A stretch of DNA of 64,000 nucleotides from Saposhnikovia divaricata (GCA_036435485.1 CM071594.1:103567001-103631000); one strand, 5' to 3'; shown: positions 50,801-62,227, numbered from the stretch's first letter. Notes: a model not told the origin generated them from the letters alone. Numbers and translations are program-made.

Positions 50801-51153
50801 CAATTTCTACATCTACAGCTGAAGCAGAGTATATTGCAGCTGGTAGCTGTTGTGCACAGATCTTGTGGATGAAGAATCAATTGCTGGATTATGGATTGAG
50901 GTACAGTAAGATTCCTATTTACTGTGATAATCAAAGTGCTATTGCTATGACAGGTAATCCAGTACAGCATTCAATGACCAAGCACATCAGCATAAGGTAC
51001 CATTTCATCAGAGAACATGTGGAAGAAGGGAATATTGAACTACATTTTGTGTCTACAGAACAACAGCTTGCAGATATCTTCACCAAACCATTGAGTGAAG
51101 CTACATTTACAAGACTGGTCAATGAACTAGGAATGGTCTCTGGTTCTGACTAG
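47825..51153 (+). pseudogene. Sirevirus D pol polyprotein, nearly intact
   Basis: The protease motif VVDSGCSGHMTGN lies near 47860 and GAG-pre-integrase WHKKLSHLNLNNI near 48250. A TAA at 48332 interrupts; integrase follows in the same frame with HVDLFGP, SDNGTE and VVERKNRTL. An acidic linker with many NSD residues ends at a TGA near 49417, then the frame stays open into RT (QMDVKSAFLN, YVDDIIFGS near 50210). A one-base loss near 50775 shifts the frame within RNase H, which continues at 50863-51153 (CDNQSAIAM, HISIRYHFIREH). Pol lies in a different frame from gag, and TGCAG sits 16 nt after the gag stop. Confidence 0.92.
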
Positions 51154-51874
51154 GAATGTTGGTTAGATTCAAATTTTACTTATGTAATGTGTTGCTCATA
51201 TTTCCTTGATTTGTTAAGTGCTAAGTGAACTCTGATGATTAAACTCTGTTATGCATACTCTGTTAACATGTTTTTCTTTAAACACTGTCAAACTCTGTTA
51301 AATTCTGTCAGTATGCATGTATGTCATACACTGTTAATAAGTTTGATAAACTCTGTGAATTCTGAGTTGATTATTGTCTGAATGGAAACACCAATGAAGA
51401 AATATGTATGAAGCATGATTCTCAGCAATTAATCATGAATCTTTCTGAGTTATTGTGATCTAATCTTAGATTGTGCAGAAAGTTAACACAGCATGATACT
51501 GGTTCATATTTATAGCATCTCTTAGTTTATTTTGTCCTAAACTCTGAGTCTATAAATACTGTATGCATTGCCTCTCACGAATAACTACTGATGTTGATGA
51601 ACTCTAAACTCTGTTAGTTATACTCTGGTAGATTAAAATGCTTACTGCAATACCCCCCAAAGAAAATGTATATAGGTTGCTATACTCCTTTGAGATTATG
51701 TTGGTGACTAGGATGACCCAGGAACTTATTGGTATATAATGTGCTAAAATTCTCTGATTTTTGGTGACTAGTCAAAGACTAGGATGACCCAGGAACTTAT
51801 CAAAATGATAAGGGCTAAATTTTTTGAATTTTTGGTGACTGGCTCCAACCTCTAATTACTAGAATGAATAGAAT

Positions 51875-51944
<70 letters not shown>

Positions 51945-52648
51945 CAATAGAGGGGGTATAAAATAAATTAAATGTTACTGTATATAGATTGATTACTACA
52001 GAGTTTAGCTTTCATCATACAGTCAGTGTTTACTATGAGAGTTTGTGCATCCAGTGTTTATTGATTTACCTAATGGATTTTATGAAAAATTAGATGCTCT
52101 AAAAATTGATTTGGTAAACTCTGCTACACACACACACATATTTTCACAACTGTGCAATTTTTTGAAAGGGTTTCGGTGATAAAGTTGGAGAATTGACAAA
52201 CGCTGTTGATTTGTGGTTAGTACTCTAAGGTAAATTTTCATTTGGATAATTTGAAAATTTTGGAGTAAACAGTGCTTTTGACAGCTGTTATTAAGTGTAT
52301 TGTGTTAAAGTGTCTTGGAAATAGGAAAGAGAATACAGCGATGATAATTGCTATTTTTACTGCGCATGATTAACTGATCCACTGCATGTATGACACGTGT
52401 CCCACTCACTCATTATTGTGTCCCACTCACACATTAATCTAGGAATTGTTGAGTGTTTGAATACACAAACGATTGAGTTTTAATTTTTAATTACAACTCT
52501 AATTACTTTTGTGTACAAACGATTGAGTTTTACTTTCACCCACTCACTTTTACATCTCACAGTTCTCTCAGTTTTCACTTGCACATTTTCGCAAACACTT
52601 TTCCTACATACACTTTTCTTTGTGATTTCTTGCTCGTTTCTTGATTTA
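51154..52648 (+). other. Sirevirus D spacer between pol and extra ORF
   Basis: No coding frame of note. AACTCTG (often AAACTCTGTT or AAACTCTGAT) recurs about a dozen times, densest at 51220-51360 and 51595-51630. A 24-bp block, GACTAGGATGACCCAGGAAC plus TTAT, is repeated at about 51707 and 51775. An (AT)n tract follows at 51879-51942. The part just before the extra ORF (52500-52648) is pyrimidine-rich, as expected for a leader. Confidence 0.75.
51879..51942. repeat. (AT)n microsatellite
   Basis: About 31 AT dinucleotides within the Sirevirus D spacer. Confidence 0.95.
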
Positions 52649-55600
52649 ATGGCTTCTAAATCATTCACTGCTTTTGGTCTACGTTTTGTCCCTAACAATT
52701 ATGCAGCCCTACTCAATAGTGAACGTGTTCCAGAAGCGTTTCATCTTATGCAAAATTTCTTGAGAGACTCAGAGATTGGACAAGCTCTGGTTGAACCTAG
52801 TACTCTCTCTGCATCTCAAATTGCCACTTTTTGGCAAAACTCAGTCTATGTGGATGGAGGAGAGAATGGGACTCCAAACATCATCTTCACTCATGATGAA
52901 CAAGTGTTTGTGATTACTCCACAAACTGTCAGAGAAACGATGGGTTTTGACACACACACACCTCTTATGCTTATGTTGGTGAACCTCAATTGAGACAGAT
53001 GCTACAGGAGATAGGCTACATGGATTCTCTTGACAAGCTTGGCAGTGTAAAGAGGCCTAATCTCAGGAAGGAATGGAATTTTTTCTTCGACTGCATCACA
53101 AGAACATTCCAGAAGAAGGTTACTAACTGGGATGCTATTCCAATGGACAGTCTACAAATCGGGTATTCTCTACTTTATGGTAGTAATTTTGATTTTGGTA
53201 GATATGTTCTAATGAATCTAGGTGATAAACTGTCAGAGTCTACTACAGTTTACTTTGCTCGATTTTGTCAAATGCTATTCACTGCTTGTGTATCTGGTTT
53301 AGAGATTGTTGAAGCTGATGTGATTCAGCCTTTTAGAGTCAACAAGAGAATATTCTCTGATATGACTAATAAAGATGCTGGTAAAGAACACCTACCTGTC
53401 TTTGTTCTGCCACTTGCTTTGCAGAATTTTCTCAACCAACCCCAAGACCAACCACAACCAGAACCACAACCTGAACCACTAAACACTGATCATACTCAAA
53501 CCTTAAACACTGAACCACCTACATCACCTACCCACACTGTACCTACTCAACAACCTGCAACCTCAAACCAAACCACTATCCCTGAACCACAACCTGCATC
53601 CACTCACAACACTCCATCACCAATCACAAACACTGCTCCAACCCAAAATCCTCAATCTCCAATCATAAAACAATCTTCACACACACAACAACTAAACACT
53701 GAACCATCACAATCTCAACCACAACCACAGCCTAAAGCAAAAAGAGGCAGAGTAAAGCAATCAGCAGCAACTACTGAAAGACATGCAAGAGCTAAGAAGA
53801 CAATAGAGAAAGATATCAAAGCAAAACAGACATCTCCTGGAGCTGTTTATGCTAGAAGAAAGATTCAAAGAGCAAAAAGACCTAAATCACCCTCTGTGGT
53901 GGCAGAATCTAGTAAAGAGGATTCAGATGAAGTGCCTCTAGCTAAAAGAAGAAAACTAGTAATCTCTGATTCTGATGGTGAAAATGTTGAAGCTCCAGAG
54001 GTGGTTTCACAGCAAACGCCTAAAAGATATACCTGCAGAGGTTGAAAAGCCTGCAGAGGATAAAATACCTGCAGAAGAGGATAATAGAGATGGCTTTTCT
54101 CTAATGGATGATACTCTTGATTTATTCATGCCATTCTCTGATCCTATCTCATCTATTTTTGCTCAATCTGAAGCAACTGGTGCAGCTGATCAACCTACAG
54201 TTGTCATTTCTGAAACTGTAGCATCACATATAGAGTTAATATCAGATGCTCACCAGACTGTTGAAGGAGGTGATAAGGTTGATCAAGCAACCAAGGATAC
54301 TTCTCAGCCTATGCCTGTTGATGACACAAATGCAAACTCTGTTTCTGAGCCTGACCAACATGAAGAAAATCTTGACAAGGCTGCAGAAGAAATTGCAGAA
54401 ACTGTGGCTGACAATGCTCAACACAGTGTTTCACTTGAAGATGAACATGCTAAAGCTGCAAGTGTTGAACTTGAAGGTGAAAGCAGTGCAAACTCTGATT
54501 CTTTTCTGAGTGCACCAGTGCAAACAGACAATAAACATACCTCTTTTGCTCAACCTTGTAAGTCTCATGAAATTGAAAAAGAACAACTTGCAAAATTTGC
54601 TGCTGACTGGTACAAAGAGGATTGCATTTTTCCAAGAGGGAGAGCAGCTAATTTTGTTAAGCAAACTGCCAACACTATCTCCAATCCAGAGATTCTTTCT
54701 TGCTTAAAAGCAACTGTAGTTCAAATCAAGACTCTGGATAGTAGATTTGATGAAACTACAAAGGCAATCACTGACTTGAGGACTGAGATCCTAACTACAG
54801 AAATGAAAATGGAAAGAGAATCTAAACTCATGACTACAAAATTTTCTAAAGCTCAAGACAATCTCTTTGCCAGGCTGGGTAAAGTTGATGAGAATCAGTC
54901 TGCCTTGTCTGTTAAAATTGATTCTATTGCTACCTCTTTGGAGTTGATCACATCTATACTCATGCCTGATGATGTCAAAAAGGGGGAGAGAGTTGCAAAG
55001 TCAAAATGCAAGCAATTTCAAACTCTGACTCAGAAGGATAATGCTGGAGATGGAAGAGCCAATAATAAAGACAAGGGCAAGGCTGTAGAAACTCAAACTC
55101 TGAAAACTAGCAGCAAGTCTCTTAAATCACAGTCTGCTGGGTTAAACACTGATACTCGAGGTTCTTCAAAGACTAAGAGTTTGGTAATATCCTCTGATCC
55201 TCAGACTGATGAGGAATTGGCTGCTAAGTTATTCTTAGAAGAAAATGAAGAGGGAGTTACAATTGCAGATGTTCAAGCTCAAGAGAAGATATTTCTAGCA
55301 GAACATAAGAAAGCTGTGAAATCTGGCAATTCTAAGAAGAATGTGAAAGCTGCAAAGCCTGTTCTTAAAGGCATTCAAATTAAAGAAAAAGTTGGTACTG
55401 AACAAAGGATGCAAGTATCTAGAAAACCAACAGATGCAGACTTTAAGCAAAAGCTGAAAGGCATTGCTGGAGAAAATACAATCTCTGTTTCTACACAAGT
55501 TGTAAGGAAGAATGAAAACACAACCTCTGTTGCTACACAAGTTGTGACCACACCTTTACAATCTTCTCAGTTGAAATCAATTTTTGGAAAGGGAACTCTT

Positions 55601-56350
55601 CATGATCCAAATCAAGCACTTAAAGGTTCTATGAATTTCACTGATGGAAGAGCATTTTCTGGGAAAATTGGAAACAACAAGGGTGGTATAGGATCACACA
55701 GGGATAAAAGGCAGAATGTTAGTCCTAGAGATCCATCTTCACTGGCTGTTCCAGGTCAATGTGTTGTCACTCAAGAGAGTTTAGACAGACTGGAATCAGT
55801 ACAGTTGGTCTATCAGAAGAGTCTAAAGAAAGATTTTCTATTATACTTCATGGCAGATGGAACAGTTTTTAAAATTGGGGAAAATGATATTGGTTTGAAA
55901 TATTGGGAAGAACTAGAACATGTTCTGTATCTTTTCAAGGTAACAAATCAAAGGACTCAATCTGTTGCCAATGTGCTTAGACAGAAGATGCTTCAGAATC
56001 TGGCAAGAAGATTTATGAAGTATAACAGTAAATATGTTCCTAAGTACAGAGACTGGAATGGAAAGCTGATAGAGATGGAAAAGGGAACTACAAAGCTAAA
56101 GACTGATCTTGGAATCACTGTTCTTGATTTTAATGTGAAGTCTGAAGAGGTGAAGTATATCAGATTGGGAAATGAAATGAGAAGAAACAAAATCTACGAT
56201 CTCAGAGCTGCTATCTATCAGACTGATGAGAATGATCCTCAGTTGAGAGAGATCAAGGAAGCTATGGAGAATGAACTTGAAAATGCTGAAAGAAGATTGC
56301 TTATAGACTATCTCAGAACTACACCAGATCTTGAAGAGATTAGAGGTTAA
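52649..56350 (+). pseudogene. Extra ORF of Sirevirus D (about 1,230 codons, two frameshifts)
   Basis: ATG at 52649 starts MASKSFTAFGLRFVPNNYAA. A frameshift near 52965 lies in a CA run, and a second lies near 54030. The N-terminal 250 residues are ordered (KEWNFFFDCITRTFQKK, QIGYSLLYGSNFDFG, FARFCQML) and match the ORFs of elements A and B in layout. The middle is Pro/Gln/Thr-rich and then basic (KAKRGRVKQ, AKRRKLVIS), like a nuclear localisation signal. A charged region with coiled-coil features follows (TTKAITDLRTEILTTEMKME). The C-terminal 150 residues (KDFLLYFMADGTVFKIG, LRAAIYQTDENDPQLREI) match the extra ORF of element E. No membrane helix or enzyme motif is evident. Function is unknown; it lies in the env-like position. 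Confidence 0.8.
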
Positions 56351-56489
56351 AGTCTGTAAGAGTTTTCTTATTTTTGTAGATTTTTGTTAAGTAAAAGCTT
56401 AAACTCTGTTTGTATATTAATCACTGTAATTCTGTATTTGTTTTAACATCATCATTTACTGTTAACTTGTACATTCTTGCTAATGAACA

Positions 56490-56502
56490 AGTTGGGGGAG
56501 AT
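56490..56502 (+). promoter_or_regulatory. Polypurine tract of Sirevirus D
   Basis: AGTTGGGGGAGAT abuts the 3' LTR start TGTTAG. Confidence 0.88.
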
Positions 56503-57016
56503 TGTTAGAAATTATTGATGAAAACAGTGTTTAGGAGCTACAACGACAAATCAAAATTTAGCTGGAAGCAGTTAGAGTTTAGTTAAACACTGACTACAGA
56601 AGCTGGACAGAGTTTAGTAAAGTCTGTCTAGAAGCAGCGCGTACGAAGTCAACAGAAGATATTAGAGATCAATTGAAGATTGATATGGAAGCGAGATCTT
56701 TTGAGATTGGATAGCTATCAAAGAGATCGAGTTGACTTAGGAGACGTGTGACAATCTGTAATTGATATCATTGTATAGCTGATTAATAGGAATATCAATT
56801 AGCGATTGTATAGCAGCTGTATGTTTTATAAATACAGTTAGGTTAACCCTAGAAGGGAAGTGTGCATCGAACTATCTTTATTTGTAACCTAGCAGCTCTT
56901 TGTGATAGTTTACATCACGAAGAGGGTTTTTAATACAAGAAGGTTTAAAGTGCATAATAATCTTAATTGTTATTCTCTCATCTAATATTGATTATTAGTG
57001 TGTATTCGGCCTAACA
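56503..57016 (+). repeat. 3' LTR of Sirevirus D
   Basis: Spans 514 bp with TG...CA ends. It carries the TATAAATA box at 56827 and would provide the transcript end. Confidence 0.96.
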
Positions 57017-57090
57017 GTTTGAGAGTTGATAAAATTCCAATCTTCTGTGATAACACTCGTGCAATTGCCACAGTCACCCAGATAAAAAAC
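57017..57090 (+). pseudogene. Sirevirus C RNase H, continuation after Sirevirus D
   Basis: About 25 codons including RVDKIPIFCDNT, the RNase H block that should follow HDYG at 45003. Coding similarity stops near 57090. The expected HSRTKH...IRYHFIREH block is missing, so a deletion starts here. Confidence 0.75.
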
Positions 57091-60000
57091 CACCTCTAAT
57101 GTCTCTCAAAAGGCATTAGTTGTAAAATCAAAGAAATCAGCTAGATTTGATGTGTCAGGATCAAAGGATTTCTCCACCTCTACCCTCACACAAATGAAGT
57201 TAAAAGGGGGGTGAAAAGGGGTCCTGGTTGTTGAGAAGTTTGCTGATAATCCTGATGCTGGTGAGGTTATTGCTTTAGAGAATCCTGGAGTAGAAGAAAA
57301 GAGGAAGTTTTTACGGAAGTTGGATTCTGATTCTGATGATGATATACCTATCTCATCGATTATGTAAAAGTCAATGGAAGTTGCTGATACTGCTACTAAA
57401 ACTATGGCTAAATCTGAGAAGTCAAAGAAGAAGAGAAGGTTGATTAAGAAGAGAAGGTATTATATTCCATTAGAAAGCTAGGATATTGCTGATGATATAG
57501 AATTTGCTCCTGAAGTCTCTGTCAATCCTGATGAGTCTTCAATTCCTGATGCTTTAGCAAATCCTGACTTTTCTACTCCTGATGGCTCACCTGTGAAGGC
57601 AGTTACTACTTTTGACTCTCCAGTACCTTCTACTCCTGGCAGGAGACCTATTGATATGTCATGGGAGAAAGTCATTGATACTGCTGCACAACTTGAAGTT
57701 TGACCACCACCACTTCTTGTGAAAAGACTAGTTGCAGAAAATGTCTTTGAAAGAAAGGAAAAGTAGAGGCTAAACATCACCTCTGAAAGGATCTAGCCCA
57801 CAAGAACCTTGATTCAAAGGAGTCCAGCAGCTACTGAAGATCCAGCCCCACAAGAACCACTCACTCAAAGTGTTGGTGTAGGCAATGCACAAGGAATGGT
57901 CCCACAAGAACCATTTTCTCAAAGGTAAAATGAAGACACCAACATTCCTACCACACAAGAACCATCTTCTCAAAGTGAAGATGCAGGCATGGCTACAACA
58001 TCAAAGGGATTTCCTGATATTGCTCAAGGGATTCCTGATGTTCATATTGACATTGCTCAATTCCTGGAAGAAAAAGCTGCTTATGAGAAGCACATTACAT
58101 AATGTGATACTGTGTTTGAAGAAACTGCATTTGAGGGAAGCACACAAGAACCTTTAACTTAAATTTTTAAAGCAGCTTCAGAACCTCAGGCTACACAAGA
58201 ACCATTGGTAGCAAATACTGATGCAAGCCGCACTCCTGATGCAACTGTTGTTCCTGATGAGAGTGTTCCTGATCTTGATTCTCCACTTCTAATCCAGCCA
58301 CTTTCATCAAGGCCTATGAAAACTACTTCATCAGGTAATACTTCTTTCACTTCTTTTGTACATACTGAAAGTGTGATTATAGATAGACCTGATACAAGGG
58401 ATACCTCTATTTATATAACTACAGTCAACTCCTCTCATCCATCTCTTACTTCTTTGCAATTGTCGAGCCGGAACCTTTCATGTGAGAATGAGAGTGAATA
58501 ATTAGTGAAAAAGTAGAGTGTAGAGAGGCAGTCTCCTGAACTGGCAAAAGGAGGTAGAAATGAATGAGAAGTTATATACTTCTAGTAAGGTAGCAGTTAC
58601 TATTGAAAGTAACTTAGGTGGTACTGTGAGAAATGATGAGATCATTTTAAAAGAAAAGGGAGATTTAGGATCTTGTTTTGTTCTGAATGCAGGTCCTCAG
58701 GATACACCAGCTTCATCTACTGCTAATCTGAATTTGAAAGGTGTCTTGATTCCTGATGATACTGCTATTGATATTACTCCTGATGTTGATAATCAGGACA
58801 GTTCAGATGATGATAATGATGCTAATGATCCTGATACAGCTCATCTTAAGGAAGCTATCCAAGCAAGTCTAGGGACTACCATGGCTCTTCCAAAATTTAT
58901 GGCTTTTATCAAAACTACTGAAGGGAAGGCTGAGAACAGGACACACTTCTCTGGTGATGTTCCTGATGAGATTACAACACTTAGAAATTATGAATGGAAT
59001 TCTGAGTGGTCTCATCCTACTGCTTCTATCTCTTATCATAATGCTCACTTTCATGTCAAGAATGCATTCTCCAAGATTTCTAGCTCTGATCTTAAGGATC
59101 ATCTGAAGGCTACCACTATCTTGAATAAGGGATTGAAGGAAGAAGTTCATTCTGTCAAGGATGATAATACAACAGTTAGGGTTGATATTCATCAAGCTTT
59201 GTCTTTGGCTGCTACAGCTTTTTAAGTCAAGATTCTAAGCAATGATGTCAGGACTTCTCAAAAAGCTATCACCACGAGGTTGGATACCTTAGAAGCCAAG
59301 GTGACTAATAATGAAGATTCTATCCACCTGATCTTATCCTTACTGACTGATTTTGATGTCAAAAAGGGGGAGAAGGTAGTTCAAACAAGTCCTGATAGGT
59401 GATCAAATCCTGATACCTGGTCAAAGACAAACTCTTTCAACAATTCCTGAAGAGAGTGAAGATTTGTTCATTAGGGAAGAGAAAGATGCTACACATCTCT
59501 TTAAGAAATATGCCACTAATTCAGGTGATGTTGTTACTTTATATCATAATGATAAGAAAGTTCAGCAATTTCATGCTAGACAGACTCTTGCCTTATCTAC
59601 TGAAGAATTTCCAGACCTGAGTAAAGAAGAGATTCTACAATAACAAAAAGAGCTCAAAGAAGAAGTCTACTCCTGCTGCAGGAAGAGGAAGAGGCAGAGG
59701 AGTTAGAGGTAGAAGAGGTAGAGGAAGGATTATAGTGCAATCCACGTCTAGACAGACAAGGTCTAGTGGTTTAAAGATTGAAGAGGTAACTAATACTGAA
59801 ATTCATGAGATCTATAAAAGTCAAGTCATCATGAGTGGCAGTCATGAAGAATCTGAAATTGAGGAATGTGAACCTCAGGTAACTGTGAAAAGAAGACTAA
59901 GAATAATAGATCAAATCATTAGTGATGAAACAATTCAAAATGCAAGTCATGATTTGGTCTCAGCTGCTGATAAAGTTCAAATCTCTAATCTTGATCCTGA

Positions 60001-61184
60001 CATAGTTAAAATTCCTGCTTCTATTCCTGATGCAATTCCTGATCCAGCTGAAGCTGACATTTTGGTCGAAATTGAGATCATGGTACTTTCAACTATGGTC
60101 GAATTTCACAATCTGGAAGTAGATGAAGAAAGATTCAGTAGATTTTAAAAGAAAAGGAGATCAGAGAAAATGTAAGGGATGTTGCTACTAAAGAAACCAG
60201 GTATTATGTAAACAATATAATCAAGTTTAGAAGATTGTTGTGGCAAGATCATAGAAGACAAACTCACAAGTTAGAAAGGAGTTATTCTTATATCAAGGAG
60301 AAAGACAAGAAATGGAAGGACATTGATACTTGGGATTATAATGGCCCAATTGATTTTCAACCTGGTGGTTCAATGACAAATCTTCCTATTATTGTTGAAG
60401 CTGAATCTTCTAGGTCTGACATTTCTCGACCACTTTGGACAGACATGCAGTCTAATATGAAGGTGATGGTACCAGGAACAAGAGGAGGTGTTGGATCTAG
60501 TGAAGCTAAAATTCTAAATGCTGCATATATAGATCAACATACTCTAGTTAATAGAGTTAGTGAGAAACTAACAGCTGAGCACTTGAAAAAATTAGAAGTT
60601 GTTGATATAGTTCATGATTGTCATGATGGATCAAAGAAGAAGCAGAAGATGATATACTTCATGAAGGATGAAAGTGTGAAGTTGATTACCATATAGGAGC
60701 TACTGATGAAATCAACAAAGAAACTGAAATATGTTCACTATATGCTCAGAACAAAAACAAAGTGTGTAAGGAATGGTCTGGTATGATTCTTGCTACCATT
60801 AGATAGAGATTACAGGATGGAAGTCAGAGATATGATGGCAATTATACTCTTGTGTATTTAAATACAAGAGGTCAAGAAGTAGAAATGCAAAGAGGCACTG
60901 TTGTTAAGGAACTGTCTTTTGGTATGAAACAATTGTCTCTTAATCCTGATGGGGAGGAAATTGCATATCTATTGGTTGAAAACTTGCATCTAAAAAGAAG
61001 CTCGATTCAAAATCTCAGGACAGCTATCTATCAGATAAATGAGGAAGATGAAGAACTCATAGGTCTGAAGGAGAAACTGATTCAAATTCTTGAAAGCAAG
61101 GAAGAAGAATTATTGTCAAAATTATTGAAGATGAATCTTTACCATCTAAGAATTTCTGAAACTGGTTCTGAAGATTCTGACTGA
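57091..61184 (+). pseudogene. Extra ORF of Sirevirus E, heavily broken
   Basis: A series of short frames reads a low-complexity protein full of PD repeats (IPDALANPDFSTPDG, TPDATVVPDESVPDLD), with stops near 57210, 57365, 57480 and later. After 59680 there is an Arg/Gly-rich run (GRGRGRGVRGRRGRGR). The C-terminal part (KKKQKMIYFMKDESVKLI at 60650, IQNLRTAIYQINEEDEEL near 61010) matches the C-terminus of the extra ORF of element D. The ordered N-terminal domain is absent, so this is the C-terminal two thirds. The PD repeats come from the CCTGATG motif also found in the LTR at 61283. It is joined to Sirevirus C by deletion or recombination. Confidence 0.7.
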
Positions 61185-61282
61185 AGTTTTTTTTTTTAAA
61201 CATTTTGTTTTTGTTTTTGTTTTTGACATCATTGAATCAAGGAATTTGTGCTCTATTCTACAAAGTACAAATTGGACGAGAT

Positions 61283-61440
61283 TGTTAGATTATGGTTCAG
61301 TGGTGGACTACTGATCAGGATGCTGACGTCATCAGGAAAGGAGAGTCAATATTAGGATTATCATCAGGATGGGAAGCTGATCAGTGTAAGGAAGTTCTTA
61401 TGGTATGGTTTGGTCGTCAGGGGTAGATCTGTCATTTTAA
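61283..61440 (+). repeat. LTR start of Sirevirus E
   Basis: A polypurine-like AAATTGGACGAGAT is followed by TGTTAGATTATGG, as in D (GGGGGAGAT then TGTTAG). CTGATCAGG, CATCAGG and CTGATCAG occur in the first 100 bp. It shows no likeness to the 5' LTR of Sirevirus C. The right end cannot be set; 61440 is where the sequence turns AT-rich. Confidence 0.6.
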
Positions 61441-62227
61441 AGAATATTATATTTTATATTATTAAATAAGATTAAATAGAAAATAAAAATGTAATTAAAT
61501 TGTACACCTTATTTCAAAAATTATTAATTTGATTTAGACATTATGTAATTGGTGTAAGGCAGTATGTGGTTTGACAGATATGTCCTTTAAGAAATACTAA
61601 TAATAATTTATTTTTAAATAATATAAAGTAAAAATTAATATATTATTAAATAATATACCTAATTTCAAAAATTATGAATATGATTTATAGGTATTAATTT
61701 GAAATTTTCAGAGAAAAATTAAAATTAAGTATATAGAGTATAATAAAATTATTAAGTGAGAAAAATATAAAAAATAGTAACATTAAAAAAATTTTAAATT
61801 AGAAAAACATAAATATAAAAATACAATAACAATTAAAGTAAATGTTAATAAAGTAAGTATCAACAATTTAATAGAGTTTGCAAACATTATTTTATGATTC
61901 TTTCAAGGAAAATTGTAAAAGTAAAATGTTTTTATGAAAAATTCATAAATCATATTTACAAAGCACCCCGTTCATCGCACGGTTATAAAAATTTAGTAAT
62001 ATAATAAAATATAATATTGTACTGTGAGTACCTTAAAGCAAATGATGCAGTACACGTGCGTGTGAGGGTGGCAGCAGCAGCAAATTTATAAGAAGGTAAG
62101 GTTGTAATTAATAATATAATGGCAAATTAAAAATTGGAAGTTCGACCGTAGCAAAAGCTCAACACGTATACTATTATATAGATTGATTAGCACTTGTAAT
62201 TTCATAAAGTAATATATATACATAACA
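61441..62227. other. AT-rich sequence, no gene
   Basis: Only AT-rich sequence is visible. It could include the rest of the LTR of element E. CCCGTTCATCGCACGG near 61967 resembles a degraded common plant repeat. Confidence 0.5.

Larger units (their letters stand above)
45009..57016 (+). mobile_element. Sirevirus D: complete 12.0 kb Ty1/copia element nested in Sirevirus C RNase H
   Basis: LTRs at 45009-45519 and 56503-57016 differ by about ten substitutions and one 3-bp indel, close to 2%. The target duplication is GTTTG (45004-45008, 57017-57021), and the RNase H frame of the host reads through. Inside are the primer site, gag with three CCHC motifs, pol, a spacer, a long extra ORF and a polypurine tract. 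A handful of stops and frameshifts are scattered through all three coding regions. It is the best-preserved element for studying coding content here. Confidence 0.96.
35630..57090 (+). mobile_element. Sirevirus C: decayed Ty1/copia element hosting three insertions
   Basis: The order on the plus strand is 5' LTR, primer site, gag, pol. Three insertions interrupt it: a hAT element (36810-39154) in gag, a solo LTR (41929-42426) in pol, and Sirevirus D (45009-57016) in RNase H. RNase H coding resumes at 57017 for about 25 codons, then jumps into the extra ORF of a different element. Gag and pol have many stops and small deletions, including the segment with the integrase catalytic Glu near 42895. 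Its motif ATCCGTTGA occurs in LTR, gag tail and the integrase-RT linker, but not in the downstream extra ORF. Confidence 0.85.

Noticed and set aside
52649..56350. True envelope gene in Sirevirus D
   Set aside because: It lies in the env-like position, but I see no signal peptide or membrane helix and the middle is basic and low complexity, so I call it only an extra ORF.
61390..61600. Direct repeat (GGTTTGGTCGTCAGGGG versus GTGGTTTGACAGATATG) marking an element edge
   Set aside because: Agreement is too loose to define a repeat by eye.
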